Assembly: GCA_946631895.1 (NCBI GenBank)
Contig: CAMPAN010000008.1
Span: forward strand, 1 to 39,261
Source of the DNA: an uncultured Clostridia bacterium
GTDB lineage: Bacteria; Bacillota; Clostridia; Christensenellales; CAG-138
Reading direction: 5' to 3'
DNA length: 39,261 bases
Position numbers and translations under genes: made by a program. A model generated the notes under the pieces. That model worked only from the letters and a program-made list of their open reading frames with translations. It was not told the DNA's origin and did not search any database. Shown here one piece after another: positions 26,622-35,521 of the stretch; within the stretch, counting starts at the first letter, position 1, and the number at the start of each line of letters is the position of its first letter.

Positions 26622-27859
26622 ACGTTCGCCGCGCCGCACTGGAAACGCTCGTCCGGATTCTCGAAGACGAGGCATATACGAATCTTGCACTGAAAGAAGC
26701 GTCTTCGTCCGTTGATGCGAAAGGGATCCCTTTTCTGTATGCAATCGTCAATGAAACGATCAAGCAGGAATCGTATGTGGATTTCATTCTGTCGCGTTAC
26801 TGCAAACGGCAAAAGCGTTTCGTTCGTAATCTTTTGCGTATGGCGGCGACCGAACTGCTGTTCCTGAAAACACCGCCGCATGCGGTTGTCGACGAATCCG
26901 TGCGTCTCTGTCGATCCATCGGCAAAAGAGAAAGCTGCGGACTTGTCAATGCGGTTCTTCGAAAGATCGACTGCGAAAGAACCGCGCTCCCTCCCCTGCC
27001 CGCGGATCCGGTCGAACGTCTTTCGATCCGATACGGCGTTCCTGCTTTTCTGGTCAATGAATGGATCGCCGAATACGGAGAGTCGGAGACCGAAGCGCTG
27101 CTTGATCATAAGCCGATCGGAACCGTAGTTCGCGCGCAGTACCCGTACACGACACAGGCACTTATGGAAGCGCTGCCGGTATCTGCGGTACCGTGCAAAC
27201 TTGATCCGAACGGATTGATGCTGACAGAAGGATTCGATATAGCGCATCATCCTCTGTTTCGAGAAGGCAGATTTGCCGTACAGGGCGAAGGCGCCATGCT
27301 CATTTGCCGCTCGTTGGGCGATGTGCATCGCAAAAAGATTCTGGATGCCTGTGCGGCTCCCGGCGGCAAGTCCGCATATCTTGCATCTCTTTCGAAGAAT
27401 ACTGCAGAGATAGAGGCTTGGGAACTGCATCCGCATCGTGTCGAGCTGATGAAAGCATCATTCGCTCGTCTCGGAATTTCCGTTGAAACCGAATGCCGCG
27501 ATGCGTCGGTGTACGACCCGGAGTATAAAGACAGATTCGACGCCGTTCTTTTGGATGTTCCGTGCAGCGGGTTCGGACTTCTTTCCGAAAAGCCCGATGT
27601 ACGCCTGCATAAGGATGAAGCAGCCGTAAACGCGCTAACGGTTATCCAGTCGGCGATCCTCGAAACGTGTTCGCACTATGTACGCACGAACGGATTGCTG
27701 GTCTACGCGACGTGTACGATCGTCAAGCGCGAAAACGGCGAATGCGTCAGAGCTTTTTTGAGGACACATCCCGCGTTTGCGCTGGAGGAAGAGCGCCAGC
27801 TTCTCCCCTCCCGCGACGGAACGGACGGATTTTACTACGCAAGAATGAGAAGGAGCTGA
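26591..27859 (+). CDS. rsmB: 16S rRNA (cytosine-967-C5)-methyltransferase RsmB
   Basis: NusB-like N-terminus, FAVQGEGAMLICRSL, DACAAPGGKSAYLA, LLDVPCSGFGLL, YATCTI; start 26591 or 26615, overlapping fmt. Confidence 0.94.
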   Translation: MLDRQKAIMLNVRRAALETLVRILEDEAYTNLALKEASSSVDAKGIPFLYAIVNETIKQESYVDFILSRYCKRQKRFVRNLLRMAATELLFLKTPPHAVVDESVRLCRSIGKRESCGLVNAVLRKIDCERTALPPLPADPVERLSIRYGVPAFLVNEWIAEYGESETEALLDHKPIGTVVRAQYPYTTQALMEALPVSAVPCKLDPNGLMLTEGFDIAHHPLFREGRFAVQGEGAMLICRSLGDVHRKKILDACAAPGGKSAYLASLSKNTAEIEAWELHPHRVELMKASFARLGISVETECRDASVYDPEYKDRFDAVLLDVPCSGFGLLSEKPDVRLHKDEAAVNALTVIQSAILETCSHYVRTNGLLVYATCTIVKRENGECVRAFLRTHPAFALEEERQLLPSRDGTDGFYYARMRRS

Positions 27860-27863
27860 TCCG

Positions 27864-28907
27864 ATGTACTGGATGGACATGACCGATTCCGAAATTGCCG
27901 AGGCTGTCGGTTCTTTCGGCGTTCCGAAATTCCGGATCGGTCAGGTACAGGAATGGCTTCATAAGGGCGTTCGCCCGAAGGAAATGTCAAATCTTCCGAA
28001 GGCATTGCGCGAACAAATGGAAACGATTCCGTTCGGCGGTGCACGGATCTACGATAAGCGGGTTTCTCCGAAAGACGGAACGGTCAAGTATCTTTTTGAG
28101 CTGGAAGACGGAAATCTGGTTGAAGGCGTGCTGATGCGATATTCCTACGGCAATACGGTGTGTCTGTCCACGCAAGTCGGCTGCAATATGGGCTGCAGGT
28201 TCTGCGCAAGCACACTCGAGGGCTGTGTGCGTTCTCTTCGCCCCGGTGAAATGCTTTCATTTATTGCAGAGATCGAGCGTGATGAACCGCCGCGGGAGGG
28301 CAAGCCGCGAACCGTAACGAATATCGTATTGATGGGAAGCGGCGAGCCGCTGGACAATTACGACAACGTAGTGACGTTTCTGCGACGCGTGACAAGCGAA
28401 CAGGGACCGAATATCAGCGCACGCAACATTTCCCTTTCGACCTGCGGCATCGTTCCGAAAATCTATCGGCTGATCGAGGATGCGCCGCACGTAACGCTGT
28501 CAATTTCACTGCATGCGCACAGCAACGAAGTCCGCAGCGAACTGATGCCTGTCAACAAGGTCTATCCGATCGAGCAGGTTCTGGAGGCGGCGAAAGCCTA
28601 TGCCGAAAAGACCGGTCGTCGTGTGGTTTTTGAATACGCTCTGATCGGCGGAAAGAACGATTCGGAATCCGATGCAAAAGCGCTTGCGGAAAGGCTTCGC
28701 GGAATGCTCTGCCATGTCAATCTGATTCCGCTCAATCCGGTGAAAGAACGCGGATTGGACGGCGTCACAAGATCGTATGCGCACCGGTATAAAGAATGGC
28801 TCGAAGCAATGCATATTTCCGCAACGGTTCGACGTGAAATGGGCGCAGATATCGAAGGCGCATGCGGTCAATTAAGAAGGAGGGTTCTCAATGAAATTCG
28901 CGGGTAG
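27864..28907 (+). CDS. rlmN: Dual-specificity 23S rRNA/tRNA adenine methyltransferase RlmN (radical SAM)
   Basis: CNMGCRFCAST radical SAM motif, NIVLMGSGEPLDNYDNV, LSISLHAHSNEVRSELMPVN, INLIPLNPV-like LIPLNPVKE. Confidence 0.96.
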   Translation: MYWMDMTDSEIAEAVGSFGVPKFRIGQVQEWLHKGVRPKEMSNLPKALREQMETIPFGGARIYDKRVSPKDGTVKYLFELEDGNLVEGVLMRYSYGNTVCLSTQVGCNMGCRFCASTLEGCVRSLRPGEMLSFIAEIERDEPPREGKPRTVTNIVLMGSGEPLDNYDNVVTFLRRVTSEQGPNISARNISLSTCGIVPKIYRLIEDAPHVTLSISLHAHSNEVRSELMPVNKVYPIEQVLEAAKAYAEKTGRRVVFEYALIGGKNDSESDAKALAERLRGMLCHVNLIPLNPVKERGLDGVTRSYAHRYKEWLEAMHISATVRREMGADIEGACGQLRRRVLNEIRG

Positions 28908-29613
28908 AACGGAAACCGGTCTTCGTTCGCAGAACGAGGACAATTATATGCTTATGCATACCGAAGCCCTGTATGTCGTCGCGGTATCGGACGGCATGGG
29001 CGGTCATTTGGCCGGTGAGATTGCAAGCAGCCTGTCGATCGAAACGCTCAGAAAGACGCTGCAACAGCAGCACCCAAGCCGTGAAGCAGCACTCTCCTCC
29101 GCGTTTGCCGAAGCAAATCGCGCTGTACGGCAAAAAGCATCTTCTTCGGAAGAAATGTACGGCATGGGCTGCACATTAGTCGCTGCGGTTATGGATGAAC
29201 GGGAATTCACGGCTGCCAATGTAGGTGATTCGCGTCTGTATCATTTTGACGGCGAAACGATTCGTCAGATCACGCACGATCACTCGTTTGTCGCCGAACT
29301 TGTCCGCCGCAACATCATTACGCCGGAGGAAGCAAAAACACATCCCCGGCGCAATCTGATCACGCGTGCGATCGGATCGGAGGACAGACTTTCGGCAGAT
29401 ATATTTACCTGCGAATGGAAGCCCGGAGATATTCTGCTCCTCTGTTCCGATGGACTCTGCGGCGTGATGAACGGCGAAGAAATGGCTTCTTTTCTGCAGA
29501 ACTGCGACGACCTTGACATGGCTTGCGTCAAGCTGATCGATCGCGCACTTGCGTTGGGAAGTCGGGACAACATCACGGTAGTCCTGGCAATGAATGACGG
29601 AGGTATTGCATGA
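28891..29613 (+). CDS. PP2C-family Ser/Thr protein phosphatase (Stp/PrpC type)
   Basis: GLRSQNEDNYML, VSDGMGGHLAGEIAS, ANVGDSRLYHFDG, LCSDGLCGVM, SRDNITVVL. Confidence 0.95.
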   Translation: MKFAGRTETGLRSQNEDNYMLMHTEALYVVAVSDGMGGHLAGEIASSLSIETLRKTLQQQHPSREAALSSAFAEANRAVRQKASSSEEMYGMGCTLVAAVMDEREFTAANVGDSRLYHFDGETIRQITHDHSFVAELVRRNIITPEEAKTHPRRNLITRAIGSEDRLSADIFTCEWKPGDILLLCSDGLCGVMNGEEMASFLQNCDDLDMACVKLIDRALALGSRDNITVVLAMNDGGIA

Positions 29614-31439
29614 TCGGCACAATCCTCGATCATAAATACCGTATCACGGAACTCATCGGAAGCGGCGGTATGGCGCATGTATATAAGGCGATCAACATGG
29701 GCAATCGCCGTATCGTTGCCGTAAAAATGCTCAAAGAAGAGTTCAAGGACGATGCGGAATTCCTTCGTCGCTTTACGAGGGAAGCAAATGCGGTTCTTGC
29801 CCTGTCGCACGAGAACATCGTGCGCGCATACGGCGCAGGAACGCATAACGGGCTCCCCTATCTTGTTATGGAGTATATCGAAGGACATACCCTGAAAGAC
29901 CTGATCGAAAAGAACGGCGCTTTGCCGGTTCGCACGGCAATCGGCATCACCTGTCAGATCCTGGATGCATTGTCAGCCGCACATTCGCACGGAATCATTC
30001 ATCGTGATGTGAAGCCGCAGAACGTCATCGTTACCGACAAAGGACGTGTAAAACTAGCGGACTTCGGTATCGCGCGCGAAGCCAAAGCATCGACGGTTAC
30101 GTTTTCCGGTCAGAAAGTACTCGGTTCCGTCCATTACATCTCGCCGGAGCAGGCGAAAGGAAACATCGCAACCGAACAGAGCGATCTCTATTCCGTCGGC
30201 GTATGCCTCTATGAAATGCTGACCGGCACCGTTCCGTTTGAAGCGGATTCCACGGTAAGCGTTGCACTGATGCATCTGCAGGAAAAACCGGTGCCTCCGA
30301 TCGAACTTGTACCGGAGCTCCCGAAATCGCTCAACGATATTGTTTTGAAGGATCTTGAAAAGGATCCGGAAAACCGGTACCATACAGCGCGTGAAATGCG
30401 CTCGGACCTGGTGCGTTCTCTTTCGGATCCGAACGGCACGTTTGTGAACGATCCGGTTGACAAATCGCAAAAGGATAAGCATCGTCCTTCGACGTATATT
30501 CTTATCGCCATGTGCGTCTTTTTGCCCATCATGTTGATAGGCATCTTTGTGCTGATCTATGCAACATCCTGCAAATCCGGGCAGTCGATCGATCCGGAAG
30601 CCGAAACGACGGAACATCTGCCGGAAATCGAAGCGAGCACCGCAGCGGACGATACGCCTGCACCGACGGAAGACGCCACTGCCAAAGGAACGGTGCCGGA
30701 TCTGATCGGGTACACGCTTGACGACGCGCTGCACTGTCTGTATATCGACTGCGGATTCAGCAATCTGATCGTTGAGTTTACAGATCAGGCGCAGGTCGAT
30801 ACGCCGAACAACACCGTTGTATCGATCTATGTGTCTGACGGCGAACAGGTTACGCTGTTTGAACAGGCTGTTGAAACAACGGAACCGATAGCAATGGATA
30901 TTCCGACGCCCGTTCCTTCGGAAGAAACGCCAGCGCTTGTTCCGGAACCTACGTCCACACTCGCTCCGACCGACGATACGGAAACGATCGTTGCAGAAGT
31001 CACGGCAGTTCCGGAAGAGGAAACTGTTTCGGTTGCAACGCCCGCTCCGACGGTGTATTCCGTTGAAGATTCCGATATAACAACGCCTCAGGAATCTCCG
31101 ATCGCATCTCAAAACGCGGACGCCCTGTTTACGATCAATACACCGGTCCGGCTGAGAATCTATCGCAAATCGCTCGGTTCCTATAAAGCAGCCGTATCGT
31201 TTGCGCTGTCCCTCGAAGACGATCTCCCCGAGAACCTTGTAGAGATCGGATATGAAACCGCAAACTTTGAGGACATACCGTACCGTGTGATTCTGCATTC
31301 GCAGAAGTATCAGAAACAGGCGACTTCCATCACCGAGACAGCAACGGTGCACGGATACGAACAGGTCACAAGACTTCTGTATCTGTATGTCAACAATATG
31401 GTTCGTTCCGCACCGCAATCCATTACATTTGTCAAATGA
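29610..31439 (+). CDS. prkC: Membrane Ser/Thr protein kinase, PrkC-like, with atypical extracellular region
   Basis: Kinase: GSGGMAHVYKA, IIHRDVKPQNVIV, KLADFGIA; TM YILIAMCVFLPIMLIGIFVLIYA; one PASTA-like unit GTVPDLIGYTLDDALHCL, Pro/Thr/Glu-rich linker, about 105 aa C-terminal domain. ATGA overlap with the phosphatase. Confidence 0.93.
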   Translation: MIGTILDHKYRITELIGSGGMAHVYKAINMGNRRIVAVKMLKEEFKDDAEFLRRFTREANAVLALSHENIVRAYGAGTHNGLPYLVMEYIEGHTLKDLIEKNGALPVRTAIGITCQILDALSAAHSHGIIHRDVKPQNVIVTDKGRVKLADFGIAREAKASTVTFSGQKVLGSVHYISPEQAKGNIATEQSDLYSVGVCLYEMLTGTVPFEADSTVSVALMHLQEKPVPPIELVPELPKSLNDIVLKDLEKDPENRYHTAREMRSDLVRSLSDPNGTFVNDPVDKSQKDKHRPSTYILIAMCVFLPIMLIGIFVLIYATSCKSGQSIDPEAETTEHLPEIEASTAADDTPAPTEDATAKGTVPDLIGYTLDDALHCLYIDCGFSNLIVEFTDQAQVDTPNNTVVSIYVSDGEQVTLFEQAVETTEPIAMDIPTPVPSEETPALVPEPTSTLAPTDDTETIVAEVTAVPEEETVSVATPAPTVYSVEDSDITTPQESPIASQNADALFTINTPVRLRIYRKSLGSYKAAVSFALSLEDDLPENLVEIGYETANFEDIPYRVILHSQKYQKQATSITETATVHGYEQVTRLLYLYVNNMVRSAPQSITFVK

Positions 31440-32311
31440 AAGAACAGGGATTGTTGATGAAAGGCGTCGGCAGCTTCTACGAAGTGCTGACGGAAAGCGG
31501 CAGACTTGCAACCTGCAAAGCGCGCGGATCGTTTCGCCGTGAAGGCATGGTTCCTACGGTCGGTGACCGTGTCGTGATCGACATCAAAGAGCAGGGCTAT
31601 GCACAGCTGGATGAAATTCTTCCGCGGAAGAATCTGCTTGTAAGACCTCCGGTTGCGAACGTCGATCAGCTTCTGATCGTCATTTCGGCATCCGTTCCAG
31701 AACCGGATTGGCTGCTGTTGGATCGGTTGATTATCGCGGCAAAACGGATCGGAATCGAACCCGTTCCCGTATTGAATAAAATCGATACGTCAAACGACGA
31801 AATACAAAAGGTCTTTACGGAAGACTATCACGCGTTCCGGATTCTCACGGTCAGCGCGAAAACCGGAGAGGGTCTTGCCGGATTGAAACAATGTCTCAGC
31901 GGCAAAATCACTTGCTTTGCCGGACAATCTGCCGTCGGAAAATCTTCCTTGCTCAATGCGCTGATCCCGGAACTGCATCTGGAAACCGGAGAGCTCTCGA
32001 GAAAGACCGAACGCGGCAGACATACGACACGGCACGCAGAACTCTGGCCGTTTGAAAACGGTATGGTGCTGGACACGCCGGGTTTTTCCATGTTTGAAAC
32101 GGACTGTCTCGAGCAGGATGCGCTCAATGCGTGTTATCCGGAATTTCAAAACGCCGGACCGTGCCGCTTCCCCGGATGCATGCACATAACAGAACCGGAT
32201 TGCGGTGTAAAGCCGCTGCTCGAAACCGGCGGTATTACAAAAGCCCGATATGAACGATACTGTCAAATTGCACTGGAATACAAAACAAGGAGGAAACATC
32301 GGTATGATTAA
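31436..32311 (+). CDS. rsgA: Ribosome small subunit-dependent GTPase RsgA
   Basis: Circularly permuted GTPase: VLNKIDTS (G4) before FAGQSAVGKSSLLNAL (G1) and DTPGFS (G3); zinc motif CYPEFQNAGPCRFPGCMHITEPDC. Confidence 0.95.
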   Translation: MKEQGLLMKGVGSFYEVLTESGRLATCKARGSFRREGMVPTVGDRVVIDIKEQGYAQLDEILPRKNLLVRPPVANVDQLLIVISASVPEPDWLLLDRLIIAAKRIGIEPVPVLNKIDTSNDEIQKVFTEDYHAFRILTVSAKTGEGLAGLKQCLSGKITCFAGQSAVGKSSLLNALIPELHLETGELSRKTERGRHTTRHAELWPFENGMVLDTPGFSMFETDCLEQDALNACYPEFQNAGPCRFPGCMHITEPDCGVKPLLETGGITKARYERYCQIALEYKTRRKHRYD

Positions 32312-32951
32312 GGTCGCTCCGTCAATCCTGTCCGCCAACTTCGCTGCCATGGGCGAAGCCGTACAAAAGTTGAAAAGCCAGGGCGCGGATTGGGTACACT
32401 TCGACGTCATGGACGGGAATTTCGTTCCTAACATCACTTTCGGACCGGATATGTGCAAAGCCATTCGTCCGTTGACCGACCTTCCGATCGACGTACATCT
32501 GATGGTAGAACATCCGAGTGACTGGATCGTCCCCTTTCAGAAGGCGGGCGCCGATATTCTGACCATTCACGTGGAATCTTCCGAGCGTCATCTGCACCGC
32601 GCTTTGCAGGCGATCCATGCAGCAGGCATGAAAGCGGGCGTTGTATTGAATCCCGCTACATCAATCCATGCATGTACGCATGTGCTCCCGGAATGCGATC
32701 TTGTTCTGCTGATGAGCGTTAATCCGGGTTTCGGCGGACAATCATTTATCCCGGAAACACTCCGTAAAATACGGGAACTGCGTTCCGAAATCAACTCGCG
32801 CGGTTTATCGACGCTGATCGAAATCGACGGCGGCGTGAATCCGGAAACCGCTGCGCTGTGCCGCGATGCAGGCGCGGATATTCTGGTTGCAGGAAGCGCG
32901 GTCTTTAAAGCGCTTGATCCTGCCGAAGCGATCAAAGCGATTCGCGGATAA
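32304..32951 (+). CDS. rpe: Ribulose-phosphate 3-epimerase
   Basis: IKVAPSILSANFAAMG, WVHFDVMDGNFVPNITFGP, DVHLMVEHP, LMSVNPGFGGQSFIP, EIDGGVN; start corrected to 32304. Confidence 0.96.
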   Translation: MIKVAPSILSANFAAMGEAVQKLKSQGADWVHFDVMDGNFVPNITFGPDMCKAIRPLTDLPIDVHLMVEHPSDWIVPFQKAGADILTIHVESSERHLHRALQAIHAAGMKAGVVLNPATSIHACTHVLPECDLVLLMSVNPGFGGQSFIPETLRKIRELRSEINSRGLSTLIEIDGGVNPETAALCRDAGADILVAGSAVFKALDPAEAIKAIRG

Positions 32952-32959
32952 CGATACTT

Positions 32960-32989
32960 GCGGCGCTCCTTCCCGGGGCGTCGCTTTTT
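32960..32989 (+). terminator. Intrinsic terminator after rpe
   Basis: gcggcgctcc-ttcc-cggggcgtcgc-ttttt (stem includes G-U pairs). Confidence 0.6.
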
Positions 32990-33018
32990 ATGACTGCAGA
33001 TTCACATGCATCCTTTTC

Positions 33019-33047
33019 TTTACTTTCGTTTGGAAAAGTGTTATTCT
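33019..33047 (+). promoter_or_regulatory. Promoter for the yqeC-yqeB-xdhC-selD cluster
   Basis: TTTACT-N17-TATTCT upstream of the start at 33074. Confidence 0.45.
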
Positions 33048-33073
33048 TAACAAAGAATAGCGAGGATGGCGAC

Positions 33074-33745
33074 ATGCAGGGTATTGCTGATTTTTTTAAA
33101 ATCAAAAAAGGAATCACTGCGCTGATCGGCGGCGGCGGCAAAACGTCGACGATGTATGCGCTTGCGGAAGAATTACGCGGGAAAGGTTCCGTTATCGTCT
33201 GCACATCGACGCGAATTCTTCGCCCGTCGCAATTCCCGTTTCTCCCCCGTCTCTCTGCTGTACTTGAAACAGGTCAGGCGGTATCAACAGGAACGATCGA
33301 CGGACAGAAGCTGTCGATGCCCGATCAGCCATTTTCTGAACTGATGCAGTATGCGGACTATGTCCTTGTGGAAGCGGACGGTTCGCGGCAGCTTCCTTTG
33401 AAAGCACACGCATCACACGAGCCGGTGATTCCGGACGAGGCGAATACCGTCCTTGTTGTGATCGGTATCGACGGACTCGGCAAGCCGATCAAAGATGTTG
33501 CGCATCGTCCCGGGTTGTATGCCGAGCTTTGTCATGCGTCGGTTGACGATCCCGTAACCGAAGAAATGATATATACCGTATTGTCCGGCTATCCGCGCTG
33601 CGACGGAATTGTTATCAACAAAGCGGATAATCCTGAGCTGATTTCAAAATCGGAATCGCTTGCAAAGCGGTTTTCCGTACCGGTTGCAATTACCGCGTGG
33701 CAAACGGAACATCCCATCAAAGCATTTCGGAGGATAACCATATGA
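33074..33745 (+). CDS. yqeC: Selenium cofactor biosynthesis protein YqeC
   Basis: ITALIGGGGKTSTMYALAEEL, VLVEADGSRQLPLKAHASHEPVIP, VVIGIDGLGKPI; start at 33074 after GAGGAT. Confidence 0.88.
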   Translation: MQGIADFFKIKKGITALIGGGGKTSTMYALAEELRGKGSVIVCTSTRILRPSQFPFLPRLSAVLETGQAVSTGTIDGQKLSMPDQPFSELMQYADYVLVEADGSRQLPLKAHASHEPVIPDEANTVLVVIGIDGLGKPIKDVAHRPGLYAELCHASVDDPVTEEMIYTVLSGYPRCDGIVINKADNPELISKSESLAKRFSVPVAITAWQTEHPIKAFRRITI

Positions 33746-34536
33746 TCGTAATCAAGGGCGCAGGAGATCTTGCAAGCGGTGTCGCCGTACGGCTCGCGCA
33801 TTGCAGATTTTCGATCGTGATGACTGACCTTCCCCATCCGACTTCGATCCGTCGAACGGTTTGCTTCTCGGAGGCGATACTGCGAGGTGCGTTTACGGTT
33901 GAGGACGTCACCGCAGAATATGCAAAAACAATCGACGAGATCCAAGCGATCCATCAACGCGGTCATATCGCAGTACTCGCCGATTCGAAAGCGGATTGTA
34001 TCAGATCACTGCATCCGGATGTCGTTGTCGATGCGATCCTTGCAAAACGCAATCTCGGCACTGCCGTTTCCGACGCTCCGGTTGTGATTGCTTTGGGACC
34101 CGGATTTACTGCTGGAATCGATTGTCATGCGGTCATCGAAACGATGCGGGGACACGATCTCGGGCGCGTGATTCTGAGCGGTGCAGCTGAACCGAACACC
34201 GGTATACCCGGCAGCATCAGCGGCTTCACGACCGAACGCGTGCTGAGAGCCCCGAAAGACGGGGTATTTACGGAGATCTGTTCTATCGGCGACGTCATTG
34301 AAAAGGGAAAAGCGGTTGCAGAAGTTGACGGAGAACCGGTTTTCGCTGCGATCTCCGGCGTCATTCGCGGGCTTCTGCCGACCGGTACCCCGGTATATGC
34401 AGGCATGAAAAGCGGCGATATTGATCCGAGACCTGTCATAGAGCATTGCTATACCGTTTCCGATAAAGCGCGAGCCATCGGCGGAGGCGTGCTGGAAGCA
34501 ATTCTGATGCTGCAAAGGAGGAACGCTGATGTATAA
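33742..34536 (+). CDS. yqeB: Selenium-dependent molybdenum cofactor biosynthesis protein YqeB (EF2563 family)
   Basis: MIVIKGAGDLASGVAVRLAHC, VIALGPGFTAGIDCHAVIETMRGHDLGRVI, SDKARAIGGGVLEAIL; ATGA overlap with yqeC. Confidence 0.9.
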   Translation: MIVIKGAGDLASGVAVRLAHCRFSIVMTDLPHPTSIRRTVCFSEAILRGAFTVEDVTAEYAKTIDEIQAIHQRGHIAVLADSKADCIRSLHPDVVVDAILAKRNLGTAVSDAPVVIALGPGFTAGIDCHAVIETMRGHDLGRVILSGAAEPNTGIPGSISGFTTERVLRAPKDGVFTEICSIGDVIEKGKAVAEVDGEPVFAAISGVIRGLLPTGTPVYAGMKSGDIDPRPVIEHCYTVSDKARAIGGGVLEAILMLQRRNADV

Positions 34537-35521
34537 ACACATCGTTGACGCGATAAGAAGCGGTCGATCCCCCTATCTTTTTACAGGGATAGAAGGCGAT
34601 AAAGCCGGAAAGACGGCAGTGCTCGACGGCAGTACCGTTTACGGCGACACGTCGATCGTCAAACTGCCCCAAACAGGCGAATCGCTTCCCGTCGTAAAAG
34701 GCGGCATACTTGTCGAAAGAATCACAACGCCTCCGCATCTGATCCTTTGCGGCGCCGGACATGTTTCCGTGTTTACTGCAAGAATCGCAAAGATGGTCGG
34801 ATTCAAGGTGACCGTCATCGACGAGCGTTCCGATTTTGCGAATCGCGATCGCTTTCCGGACGCCGACGAGATTGTCAATCAGCCGTTTGATCGGGCGCTT
34901 CTGAATATACGGGAACCGAACGCTTATTATGTGATCGTTACGAGAGGACACAGGGATGACAATCTTTGCCTCCGTACGATTCTGAACAAACCGTATACCT
35001 ATTGCGGGATGATCGGCAGCCGTTCCAAAATCAAAGTCGTGTTTGATAACCTGATCGCGGACGGATATCGCAGAGAACAGCTCGAAACAGTTCACTCCCC
35101 CATCGGTCTTTCGATCGGCGCGAATACACCGGAAGAGATCGCTGTTTGTATTGTCGGTGAAATGATTCAGGTCAAAAACAGCGCAAACTGCGGCAGCGAA
35201 TGGGATACAGCTTTATGCGGCGCGATCAAACAGATCCGTGAGCCGTATGCCATGGTCACATTGATTGAAAAACACGGCAGCGCGCCTCGCTCTGCAGGAG
35301 CACGTATGATCGTCAAAAGCGACGGGACAATCATTTCCTCTGTCGGAGGCGGATACGGTGAATATGAGGCTTCTGTGCGCGCTGTGGACATGCTGCAAAA
35401 CGGTCCAGATGTAATGCGGTATACCTGTAAAATGAATAACCGGGAAGCTGCCAATGCGGGAATGGTCTGCGGCGGTACGATCGATATTCTGATTCAAATC
35501 GCGGAGGCATCGAATGCGTGA
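34529..35521 (+). CDS. XdhC/CoxI family molybdenum hydroxylase accessory protein
   Basis: PHLILCGAGHVSVFTARIAKMVGFKVTVIDER (XdhC Rossmann), GMIGSRSKIKVVFDNLIADG, and a C-terminal GSAPRSAGARMIVKSDGTIISSVGGGYGEYEA XdhC_CoxI motif. Confidence 0.88.
   Translation: MYKHIVDAIRSGRSPYLFTGIEGDKAGKTAVLDGSTVYGDTSIVKLPQTGESLPVVKGGILVERITTPPHLILCGAGHVSVFTARIAKMVGFKVTVIDERSDFANRDRFPDADEIVNQPFDRALLNIREPNAYYVIVTRGHRDDNLCLRTILNKPYTYCGMIGSRSKIKVVFDNLIADGYRREQLETVHSPIGLSIGANTPEEIAVCIVGEMIQVKNSANCGSEWDTALCGAIKQIREPYAMVTLIEKHGSAPRSAGARMIVKSDGTIISSVGGGYGEYEASVRAVDMLQNGPDVMRYTCKMNNREAANAGMVCGGTIDILIQIAEASNA

Noticed and set aside
30054-31511. 485 aa antisense ORF opposite prkC
   Set aside because: Cys/Arg/Phe-rich shadow of the Pro/Thr/Glu-rich coding strand; no ribosome-binding site or domain.
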